Below, piece by piece: positions 1 to 6,521 of a stretch of DNA of 34,340 bases. The first letter of the stretch is position 1. The number at the start of each line of letters is the position of its first letter. Both the position numbers and the translations under genes were made by a program. Source of the DNA: Candidatus Latescibacterota bacterium (lineage in GTDB: Bacteria > Krumholzibacteriota > Krumholzibacteriia > WVZY01); contig CP070677.1 of assembly GCA_020352495.1 (NCBI GenBank), positions 3,173,618-3,207,957 of the forward strand, written 5' to 3'. The notes beneath the pieces were generated by a model. That model ran no database searches and had not been told where the DNA came from. It was given only the letters and a program-made list of their open reading frames with translations.

Positions 1-173
1 CGCTCCTCGATTTTCGCCACAAATTTCTTGGCCACCCGGTAATTGACATCCGCCTCAAGCAACGCCCGGCGAACTTCGCGAGCCGTCTCCGCGATGTCTT
101 TTTCCGAAATCTTTCCTCTATTCTTGAGCTTGGAAAGAATTCAGTCGAGCTTTTGGGTCAAATCGGTAAACAT
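1..173 (-). pseudogene. ffh: Signal recognition particle GTPase Ffh, 5' end only, with in-frame TGA
   Basis: The minus strand from ATG at 173 reads MFTDLTQKLD, then TGA (143-141), then ILSKLKNRGKISEKDIAETA and on through EVRRALLEADVNYRVAKKF to the window edge. This matches the N-terminal four-helix N domain of Ffh, whose hallmark is the REVRxALLEADVN segment. Ffh binds 4.5S RNA and signal sequences and delivers ribosomes to FtsY and the Sec translocon. The reading frame is otherwise perfect for 57 codons, so the TGA at codon 11 is a point change rather than decay. The position is variable in the family (Gln, Arg or Ser are common), so a single change from CGA or GGA would explain it. Other genes here stop at TGA, so recoding is unlikely. 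Sequencing error is the simplest reading. Family identity is sure; whether it is functional is not. Confidence 0.8.
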
Positions 174-194
174 ACTAACCCGTTAACAAACGAC

Positions 195-219
195 CACTTG
201 TGTGTATTATTTGCAAGTG
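195..219. repeat. Inverted repeat between ffh and the divergent membrane protein gene
   Basis: CACTTG (195-200) and CAAGTG (214-219) form a perfect 6-bp inverted repeat around a 13-base AT-rich centre. It sits 22-46 bases upstream of the ffh start and about 220 bases upstream of the divergent gene at 438. Position and AT content suit an operator or promoter-proximal element for ffh. Six bases is short enough to be chance. I see no convincing -35/-10 pair in the rest of the 264-base gap. Confidence 0.25.
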
Positions 220-437
220 ATTGAATGAAAGAGGCTTAGGCAATATGTGGTTGCGTCATAGATGATGAAATTTATCAGATTGCGTCCCGCTATGCAAGGG
301 TAAAAACTGGTTAATTGGCTTGGGGTTACAGGCGGTTCCGGGGGGGTGGCTCCGGCAAAAACTCTTGGTGACAGTCACGATTCCCATTGCGTAGCATGGT
401 CGAAAAATCGGGCGGGCAAAGCGCGTGAGCTATCGTG

Positions 438-1544
438 ATGAATTCGAGCCAATCTACCACGTTGAGGGATGAGCCGCATACCGGTACTCGCCGCGATGGG
501 CGAACACGGACTCGTAGATCCCGAGCGCGGGAGCTGACGTTGTTCCTGTTCTATCTTGTCGCTTCGGGGCTGGTGATATTCGTATTTGTGGCGCGACCCG
601 GAATCGACGGAAACCCGCGTGCCATGTTCACGGACGCGGTCTACGGGGCGGCCCACAAGCCATATGTTTACAGAACGCTTCTGCCGACCACGGTCAGAGT
701 GATTTCGTCGCTGACTCCGGAACAGCTCAAACAACGTGTCAACGCCGATTTCTGGAGACGGAGGACTGCCAAGTTACTGAATTGGAATCGAGACCACATA
801 TACGACTACATGCTGGCGATTCTGGTCATGTGGCTTTGTTTTCTTGGCTTCGCGTATGCGTTGAGGTCGCTGCTCAGGGCGACCTACCGCTACCCGCCCA
901 ACGTAACGGATTTCGCACCACTCGTTGGTCTGTTGGCAATTCCCCTGTTATTCAGGTATTACAGTTATCTCTACGACCCGAGCAACCTGTTCTTGTTTAC
1001 GCTGTGCATCGTTGCTTTGTACAAGCGGTCACTCATTTATTTTTACGCTCTTTTTGTTTTGGCGACTTTGAACAAGGAGACATCGATTCTCTTGGTCGCG
1101 CTTTTTGTTGCTCACAATATCAGACGTGAGAAATCTTTTTGGCTCGGTGCGCACGCGCTCGCTTTGATCTCGATTTGGGTGGCCGTCAAAGCCTTTCTGT
1201 TTTTTGTTTTTCGTCACAATCCGGGAACATTTGTGGAACTCCATCTTGGAGATCACAACCTCCGGTTGTTGTCACAACACCCTTTTTCGACCCTCTACCT
1301 CATTGTCGTGTTCTTTGTGTCTTTCCTTTTGGTTCGTAGCCGGTGGTCGCAGAAACCGCTCTTCCTCCGGCAAGGCCTCCTGATCACGGTGATCCCCTTG
1401 GTGGCCGGGGCGTTGTTTTTTGGCTTTGTCGACGAGCTTCGGGGTTACTACGAAGCCTTCCCATTTCTGTTCCTGCTGGCGCTCCCAACGGTCGGCGACA
1501 TTTTCGACATCTCGCAGACGTCAACGCCGGAATCAAACGCCTGA
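438..1544 (+). CDS. Multi-pass membrane protein, possible GT-C-type glycosyltransferase
   Basis: This is a 368-residue integral membrane protein. A basic, Arg-rich N-terminus is followed by a first helix at about 35-54, then further hydrophobic segments to near 355, about eight to nine in all. Motifs that recur in uncharacterised membrane proteins of GT-C type are visible: YVYRTLLP near 76-83, YDPSN near 179-183 and LNKETS near 211-216. No specific function can be assigned, and the glycosyltransferase link is only a resemblance. GTG at 435 and ATG at 438 are adjacent; neither has a strong Shine-Dalgarno, and ATG is preferred. The gene stands alone, divergent from ffh and convergent with rpe. 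Its codons are T-rich (many TTT, TTG, CTT) compared with the GC-rich neighbours, which may reflect membrane composition or transfer. Confidence 0.7.
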   Translation: MNSSQSTTLRDEPHTGTRRDGRTRTRRSRARELTLFLFYLVASGLVIFVFVARPGIDGNPRAMFTDAVYGAAHKPYVYRTLLPTTVRVISSLTPEQLKQRVNADFWRRRTAKLLNWNRDHIYDYMLAILVMWLCFLGFAYALRSLLRATYRYPPNVTDFAPLVGLLAIPLLFRYYSYLYDPSNLFLFTLCIVALYKRSLIYFYALFVLATLNKETSILLVALFVAHNIRREKSFWLGAHALALISIWVAVKAFLFFVFRHNPGTFVELHLGDHNLRLLSQHPFSTLYLIVVFFVSFLLVRSRWSQKPLFLRQGLLITVIPLVAGALFFGFVDELRGYYEAFPFLFLLALPTVGDIFDISQTSTPESNA

Positions 1545-1716
1545 CGTGGTATTCAAATTCGCAGAGATTATCCAGGGGAATGCTTCCCGGGAGGATCGGT
1601 GTCGACCCGTCATTACTGAAGAAAGGAGATTGGTGGATGAGGGATCCGCTGTGCGTGACGCTTTGATCGGGAGTGAGGACCACGCGTCGTCCGTTGGCAT
1701 CGAAGTCTTCTCGGAA

Positions 1717-2415
1717 TCAGCCCCGGAGCTTGTGGATCGTGTCTTTGTAGTCAGAGCTTCCAAATATGGCGCTTCCGGCGACCATAATGTCGACACCCGC
1801 CGCGCGCGCCTGCTTGGAGGTTTCGGGGTCGATTCCCCCATCGATCTCTATCGCAATATCCAACCCCTTGACCTTGCGGAGCTCTTTGGCTTGTTCGACC
1901 TTTGACAACACCTCCGGCATAAACGACTGGCCGGCGAATCCAGGAAACACGCTCATCACGAGAATCAGATCGATGTCATCGAAGTACTCGGTGATCTTTT
2001 CGAGTGGGGTGTCGGGGTTGAGAGTGAGCCCGGCGTTTTTTCCGATCTCTCGGATCATCCGGAGATCTCTTCGAATGTCGGCGCTCGCCTCTATGTGAAT
2101 TGTGATGATATCCGAACCGGCTTTTGCAAACTGACGTATGTATTTCTCGGGATTCTCGATCATTAGATGAGTATCGAGCGGTAGGTCGGTGAGCTTTCGC
2201 ACGGCTTTGATGAGCATCGGGCCAAAAGTCAAGTTCGGGACAAAATGGCCGTCCATGACGTCGAGGTGCAACAAATCCGCGCCGGCTTTTTCGACCGCCC
2301 GGACTTCCTCCCCCAGCCGCGAAAAATCGGCTGAGAGAAGGCTCGGCGCTATGGCTACCGAGCCGACCGTTCCCTTTTTAGTCGGTACCAGCCGCGACCA
2401 GCTCAATCGAATCAC
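1717..2415 (-). CDS. rpe: Ribulose-phosphate 3-epimerase
   Basis: Rpe interconverts ribulose 5-phosphate and xylulose 5-phosphate in the pentose phosphate pathway, using a TIM barrel and a divalent metal. The sequence shows the family signatures in order: IAPSLLSADFSRLGEE, the metal-ligand strand LLHLDVMDGHFVPNLTFGP, DTHLMI, and IEIDGGI near the C-terminus with the metal-binding Asp. The usual VNPGFGGQ loop reads VFPGFAGQ, with Phe for the normal Asn, which is unusual. The start is uncertain. GTG at 2415 overlaps the upstream PASTA gene by 38 bases and TTG at 2406 is another option; homologues begin only a residue or two before IAPS, where no normal start codon exists. An AAGGGA lies just past the PASTA stop. 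It is the last gene of the minus-strand operon and converges with the membrane protein gene. Confidence 0.95.
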   Translation of the reverse strand: MIRLSWSRLVPTKKGTVGSVAIAPSLLSADFSRLGEEVRAVEKAGADLLHLDVMDGHFVPNLTFGPMLIKAVRKLTDLPLDTHLMIENPEKYIRQFAKAGSDIITIHIEASADIRRDLRMIREIGKNAGLTLNPDTPLEKITEYFDDIDLILVMSVFPGFAGQSFMPEVLSKVEQAKELRKVKGLDIAIEIDGGIDPETSKQARAAGVDIMVAGSAIFGSSDYKDTIHKLRG

Positions 2416-3106
2416 CTGCTCTTATCATTACACCGGGTCTTGGAAACTGATCGATGATCGTGTTGGGGTAGACTTCTTTTCGCGATTCGTAGCGGACATT
2501 GCCCACTCGAAATCCCAGATCCCGGAGCTTGTCCCTGACAAAGAGTAAGTCCTGTCCTTCGAGATCCGGCATGAAGAACCGTTTTGGTCTTCCTCCGACG
2601 CTCAACAGTATGTCGACCTCACCGCCCTCCTCCACGTCCCGGCCGGCGCTCGGCGAACTCGCGAGGATTTTCTCCCGGACATCGGTTTCCTCCAGAATCC
2701 GGACGATGCGTCCGGTATGGAGTTTTTGTCGAGTAAGAAGAAGGCGGCCCTGGCGTAGACTCAGTCCTCTGATATCGGGAACACGCTGTGTCCGCGGGCC
2801 GCGGCTCAGGACAACGGTTACGGTCCGACCTTCTTTGACGGTATCGTTTGGCCGTGGGCGTTGTGAAATGACAAAACCCTCGGGAATCTCGGGGTGGTTT
2901 TCACTGCGTTCGACCCGCATCTCGAGCGACACACGACCGAGAAACTTTTTCGCCTGAAGCTCGCTCATCTGACGAAGGTCGGGGACGATAACCGTGTTGC
3001 GCTGGTGAATCAGAAGCGGCATCACGACAAAATTCATCAGCACGACACCGAGGACAAAGACGCCCACGACGATCAAAATAGTGATGCCAAACGATCGTGC
3101 TTTCAT
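2378..3106 (-). CDS. Membrane-anchored protein with three PASTA domains, no kinase
   Basis: The 242-residue protein has a short cytoplasmic start, one membrane helix (about 7-33) and three PASTA repeats at about 38-105, 106-173 and 174-240. Each repeat starts with a VPDL/VPDI/MPDL-type strand and contains a QxPxPG-like turn (SQRPRPND, SSPSAGRD, DQFPRPGV). PASTA domains bind peptidoglycan or muropeptides, usually as the ectodomain of PknB-type kinases or class A PBPs. Here there is no kinase or penicillin-binding domain, so the protein is probably a periplasmic wall sensor or scaffold. The gene overlaps rpe and lies downstream of fmt. PASTA-only genes beside fmt and rpe also occur in FCB-type genomes, to my recollection. 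Domain call is firm; role is unknown. Confidence 0.9.
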   Translation of the reverse strand: MKARSFGITILIVVGVFVLGVVLMNFVVMPLLIHQRNTVIVPDLRQMSELQAKKFLGRVSLEMRVERSENHPEIPEGFVISQRPRPNDTVKEGRTVTVVLSRGPRTQRVPDIRGLSLRQGRLLLTRQKLHTGRIVRILEETDVREKILASSPSAGRDVEEGGEVDILLSVGGRPKRFFMPDLEGQDLLFVRDKLRDLGFRVGNVRYESRKEVYPNTIIDQFPRPGVMIRAGDSIELVAAGTD

Positions 3107-3430
3107 GTTTTTTGTCCGGTGACAACCGAGGTAATTCCTCGCCTCGCAGGGTCTGTCCCCTCGTCAGAATTTCCTCGCACCTCCAAGGACCCCGCAGATC
3201 CTCGGGGCGATCCCCGCCTCGGGGCTCGCCCTCGCCCCGAGGATTTCGGGTAATTATACCGATCTGGCGTTTCCGATCAACCGTTGCGTGGGATGAGTAC
3301 GGTCGGCCTCCTTGTTGCGTCCGGAGGGATCGGCGCAAGTTTCTCCGCTCCTGGTCCTCGCGCACGCGGGTACAGAAGCGTGCGCTGCGGAAGTCACGTC
3401 GAAACCAGCGCCGATCCCTCTTCTGGGCAT
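3107..3430. other. 324-base gap between fmt and the PASTA gene, with a GC-rich hairpin
   Basis: No ORF with recognisable coding features fills this gap inside an otherwise tight operon. It contains a perfect 13-bp inverted repeat, ATCCTCGGGGCGA at 3198-3210 and TCGCCCCGAGGAT at 3232-3244. The 21-base loop itself holds CCCCG/CGGGG, so the element could fold into an extended GC-rich hairpin. There is no T-run beside it in either direction, so it is not a standard intrinsic terminator. In many bacteria rsmB follows fmt; the gap is too small to hold an rsmB (about 1.3 kb), and I see no rsmB-like peptide in it. Confidence 0.6.
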
Positions 3431-4375
3431 TCAGCCCAGCCGGTCTCCCACGCTCACGCGATACCCGGACACAAACGCCTGCGCCGGCACCTCTTTTTTT
3501 CCCTCTACTTTGACGCGTGTAACCTCGAGCGTTCCGCCACCGGTTGCGATCACAAATGGCGACAGCGACACGACTGTCCCCGGCTCCGCCCTCGCAATCG
3601 AAACGTCGGACGGACACCCCCCCAGAATAATCAACCGCTTGTCCGAGAAGGACGTGTATGCCGTTGGCCACGGGCGCATCGCTCTGACTTGTCTCGCGAT
3701 TTCCTCGGCGCTTTTTGACCAGTCGACAAGACCGTGTTCTTTTCGAATCTTTTTTGTGTAACTGGCAAGGTCGTCATTCTGCCTCTTGGGCCCGATCGTG
3801 CCATCGAGCAAACCCCTCAATGTTTTTACAACGAGCGGCGCTCCCAATTCCGAGAGTTTTGCTTCGAGGCTCCCCGTCGTGTCCTCCGGGTCGATCCGGA
3901 TCCGTTTGGTTAAAAGGATATCGCCCGTATCGATCCCGGCGTCCATCAGCATCGTCGTGCACCCTGTCTCTTCGTCCCCGGCCATAATCGCGGTCTGTAC
4001 CGGCGAGACCCCCCGGTACTTTGGGAGCAGCGACGCATGCAAGTTGACGCAGCCGTGTTTGGGAAGATCGAGAATGTCATTTTTCAATATGACCCCGAAT
4101 GCCGCGACCACGACAAAGTCGGGGTCGAGCGCCGTAAGCTCGTTGGCCACGGCATTGTAGTCACGCTTTGTCATTGTCAGAACGGGGATCCCGTTTGCGA
4201 TGGCCCGTTCCTTCACCGGCGTGGGCGAGAGCTTCCTGCCACGCCCCTTTGGCCGGTCAGGTTGCGTCACGACTCGAATGATATCAAATTCGGGAGCTTG
4301 TACGAGTGAATCGAGGGTGGGGACGGCAAAATCCGGACTGCCCATGAATATGACGTTGACATTCCGATTTGGCAA
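3431..4375 (-). CDS. fmt: Methionyl-tRNA formyltransferase
   Basis: Fmt transfers a formyl group from 10-formyltetrahydrofolate to Met-tRNA for translation initiation. The 314-residue length is typical. The N-terminal formyltransferase domain shows IFMGSPDFAVPTL, the catalytic triad as Asn111, His113 (NLHASLLPKYRG) and Asp149 (GIDTGDIL), and the C-terminal OB-like domain follows from about 210. The loop after the SLLP motif reads RGVSP rather than the more usual RGAAP. The start is TTG at 4375, with GGAG eight bases upstream; the first in-frame ATG (Met11) would remove the first beta strand. It is 18 bases downstream of def. The def-fmt pair is a classic arrangement because Def later removes the formyl group that Fmt adds. 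Confidence 0.97.
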   Translation of the reverse strand: MPNRNVNVIFMGSPDFAVPTLDSLVQAPEFDIIRVVTQPDRPKGRGRKLSPTPVKERAIANGIPVLTMTKRDYNAVANELTALDPDFVVVAAFGVILKNDILDLPKHGCVNLHASLLPKYRGVSPVQTAIMAGDEETGCTTMLMDAGIDTGDILLTKRIRIDPEDTTGSLEAKLSELGAPLVVKTLRGLLDGTIGPKRQNDDLASYTKKIRKEHGLVDWSKSAEEIARQVRAMRPWPTAYTSFSDKRLIILGGCPSDVSIARAEPGTVVSLSPFVIATGGGTLEVTRVKVEGKKEVPAQAFVSGYRVSVGDRLG

Positions 4376-4393
4376 TCCCGTTGCTCCAGAGGG

Positions 4394-4918
4394 TTAAAAG
4401 AGGTGCTTCGCGTGCGAGATTTTTTTCAATCTCGACTTGACCAGACTCCTTTGGGCACTCGAGAGGTAATCGACAAACAGCACACCGTCGAGGTGATCTA
4501 TTTCGTGGAGTAGTATGCGTCCAAAGATGAAGTCATCGGTGATTCGCTTTGTCTCACCGTCGAGATCTTCGTACTCGATTTCGACCTCCCGGGACCTAAC
4601 GACCGGGGCGCTCACGCCCGGGATGCTCAAACATCCCTCTTCGAACACCCACGTTTCACTCGACTTCGACACGACCCTGGGGTTGATCAACGCCAGTGCG
4701 GGAGCATCGACGTCGTCGGTGTCCTTCATCTGAAGCGCCACGATGATCCTCGATGTGACACCGACCTGGGGCGCGGCGAGCCCAATCCCCTGCTCGCGTC
4801 TCATCGTCTCGATCATCGATTCTGCGAACTCGCGGAGTTCGTCGTCAAAGGTGTCGATCGGGTCGCAGACCTCTCTGAGGACCGGGTCACCGTAGTATCG
4901 AAGTTTCAGCTCTTTCAT
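4394..4918 (-). CDS. def: Peptide deformylase
   Basis: Def removes the N-formyl group from nascent peptides using a catalytic metal, normally Fe2+. All three signature motifs are present: GIGLAAPQ (44-51), EGCLSIP (94-100, metal-ligand Cys95/96) and HEIDH (138-142, two metal-ligand His and the catalytic Glu). The chosen ATG at 4918 gives 174 residues starting MKELKLRYYGDPVLRE, where the family normally begins. An in-frame extension upstream to 4963 is Arg-rich and unlike the family. The C-terminal helix after 150 is basic and usual for type 1 deformylases. It lies between yajC and fmt in the operon. Confidence 0.97.
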   Translation of the reverse strand: MKELKLRYYGDPVLREVCDPIDTFDDELREFAESMIETMRREQGIGLAAPQVGVTSRIIVALQMKDTDDVDAPALALINPRVVSKSSETWVFEEGCLSIPGVSAPVVRSREVEIEYEDLDGETKRITDDFIFGRILLHEIDHLDGVLFVDYLSSAQRSLVKSRLKKISHAKHLF

Positions 4919-5006
4919 CCTCTTTCTCGTTCTGTTTGGCGGCCGCCGGAAACGACATCGCACGACCCGCGCTCATCGTGGTACAGCGCCACGGATGCAG
5001 AGCGCC

Positions 5007-5312
5007 CTACTCTTTCTTCGCCACAACGCTGGCGACGGCGTTTTTCAGCACCTCAATCTTGGTGTTGTCGTCGACTTTCAATATGACGCTGTTTTCTTTG
5101 AACCCGGCAACGGTTCCGAAAATCCCGCCGTTGGTCATCACCCGATCGCCCTTCTTCAAGGCCTCGATCATCTTCTGGAGATCCTTCTGCTTTCTCTGCT
5201 GGGGTCGAATGAGAATAAAGTAAAATATGGCGAACGTCGCAAGTATAATGAACAACAAAGGTAACTGTGACGGTCCTCCCGAGCCTCCCGCCGCGAAAAC
5301 GATAAAATCCAT
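5007..5312 (-). CDS. yajC: Preprotein translocase accessory subunit YajC
   Basis: YajC is a small inner-membrane protein that associates with SecDF and the SecYEG translocon. The 101-residue product has a short Gly-rich periplasmic N-terminus, one membrane helix (about 18-36: LLFIILATFAIFYFILI) and then the hallmark RPQQRKQK followed by a soluble domain with GDRVMTNGGIFGTV. The ATG at 5312 is preceded by AGGAGG at ideal spacing, which decides it over an in-frame TTG at 5330. The tgt-yajC order is widely conserved and usually leads into secDF, but here def follows instead. Confidence 0.96.
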   Translation of the reverse strand: MDFIVFAAGGSGGPSQLPLLFIILATFAIFYFILIRPQQRKQKDLQKMIEALKKGDRVMTNGGIFGTVAGFKENSVILKVDDNTKIEVLKNAVASVVAKKE

Positions 5313-5350
5313 CGTGCCTCCTTCGGTCAACCCCCGGTTATGATTTGACC

Positions 5351-6490
5351 CTAACCGTTGTTGTCCGCTCCGGTCGAATATACGGTGTTGAACTCCTCAC
5401 GCCATTTGCGGAAATCATCCCGGGCGATGACGTGACGGATCTGGCGCATCAGATCACAATAGTAATAGAGACTGTGGTAAGTGGCAAGCGTCGGCCCGAG
5501 CATTTCTCCCGCTTGAAACAGGTGACGGAGGTACGCCCTCGAGAAATTCCGGCACGTGTAACAGCCGCATCCCTCGTCGATCGGCGCCGAATCGCTGGTG
5601 TGAACGGCGTTTTTGAGCACGAGCTTCCCGGTTTTTGTGAAAACCGTGCCGTTTCTTGCGTTTCGGGTGGGCATCACGCAATCGAACATATCAATCCCCC
5701 GGCTCACACCGTCCACCAGGTCGAGTGGAGTACCCATCCCCATGAGATACCTCGGACGATCCGCCGGAAGGCGGTCGGCGACTTGTTCTGCAAGATCCCA
5801 GGTTTGCGGGTGTTCTTCCCCCACCGAGAGTCCACCGATGGCATAACCGGGAAACCCGATATCGAGAAGCTCGTTCAACGACTTGTCCCTCAGATCGGGG
5901 TACGTCGAACCCTGAACGATGCCAAACAGCACGCGTTCGTACCCGTTCCTCTCGAACCGTGGGCCAAACACGTCGATCCCCCTTTTCGCCCATCGTGTTG
6001 TGAGATCCACGGCGCGCTCGGCCTCGTCGTAATCGCACGGATACCCGGTGCAGTAGTCAAAGCTCATAATTATGTCCCCACCGAGCTTTGCCTGGTCCTC
6101 GACCGCGCTCTCCGGCGTGAAAAGATAAAGCGACCCATCGATATGCGATCGAAACGTAATCCCTTCGTCGGTGATCTTTCTCAGATCGGAGAGACTCAAC
6201 ACCTGGAATCCACCGCTGTCGGTAAGGATCGGTTTGTTCCAGGACATGAACGCGTGGAGACCCCCCAGGTTCTCAATGAGATCCGATCCGGGGCGGAGAA
6301 CGAGATGATAGGTATTGGCGAGGATGATCTGAGCACCGATATTTTCGAGGTTCTCCGGTGTGGCGGCCTTGACGGCGGCCTGCGTCCCAACCGGCATAAA
6401 AACGGGGGTTCGCACCTCACCGTGATCGGTGCAAAGCAGGCCGGCGCGCGCCTTGTCACTCGTCTTGTTAACTTTAAATGAGAAAGGCAT
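5351..6490 (-). CDS. tgt: tRNA-guanine transglycosylase (queuine tRNA-ribosyltransferase)
   Basis: Tgt exchanges the wobble guanine of GUN-anticodon tRNAs (Tyr, His, Asn, Asp) for preQ1, the entry step of queuosine into tRNA. The 379-residue protein has DSGGFQV (Asp91), FGIVQGS (189-195), AIGGLSVGE, the nucleophile region MFDCVMPTRNARNG with Asp270, and the zinc site Cys308-x-Cys310-x2-Cys313 with His339. One departure is FDYCTGYP at 144-151 where the usual FDECTPYP has Glu after the substrate-binding Asp. The next queuosine enzyme, queA, is also in this window at 17770. The ATG at 6490 matches the family start. It is 31 bases downstream of the membrane sulfatase-like gene and 38 bases before yajC. 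Confidence 0.96.
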   Translation of the reverse strand: MPFSFKVNKTSDKARAGLLCTDHGEVRTPVFMPVGTQAAVKAATPENLENIGAQIILANTYHLVLRPGSDLIENLGGLHAFMSWNKPILTDSGGFQVLSLSDLRKITDEGITFRSHIDGSLYLFTPESAVEDQAKLGGDIIMSFDYCTGYPCDYDEAERAVDLTTRWAKRGIDVFGPRFERNGYERVLFGIVQGSTYPDLRDKSLNELLDIGFPGYAIGGLSVGEEHPQTWDLAEQVADRLPADRPRYLMGMGTPLDLVDGVSRGIDMFDCVMPTRNARNGTVFTKTGKLVLKNAVHTSDSAPIDEGCGCYTCRNFSRAYLRHLFQAGEMLGPTLATYHSLYYYCDLMRQIRHVIARDDFRKWREEFNTVYSTGADNNG

Positions 6491-6521
6491 TTACGCGTTT
6501 CACCAACGGCGAATAGACAGG

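Noticed and set aside
300..437. Possible small RNA (SRP RNA-like) near ffh, from GGTTCCGGGGGGGTGGCTCCGG
   Set aside because: The conserved 4.5S RNA core and GGAA tetraloop context are absent.
1574..1591. GGGAA/TTCCC hairpin between the convergent membrane gene and rpe
   Set aside because: Only five clean pairs and no T-run in either direction.
1384..1683. Minus-strand ORF between rpe and the plus-strand membrane gene
   Set aside because: Half of it is antisense to the membrane protein's 3' end, it has no ribosome site, and the remaining part matches nothing I know.
2901..3671. Long minus-strand ORF (256 codons) spanning the fmt end, the gap and the PASTA start
   Set aside because: Arg/Gly-rich, low-complexity product that overlaps two certain genes in another frame; it is a shadow of GC-rich coding sequence.
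5345..6481. 378-codon plus-strand ORF antisense to tgt
   Set aside because: It exactly mirrors tgt, whose identity is certain, and encodes no recognisable domain.
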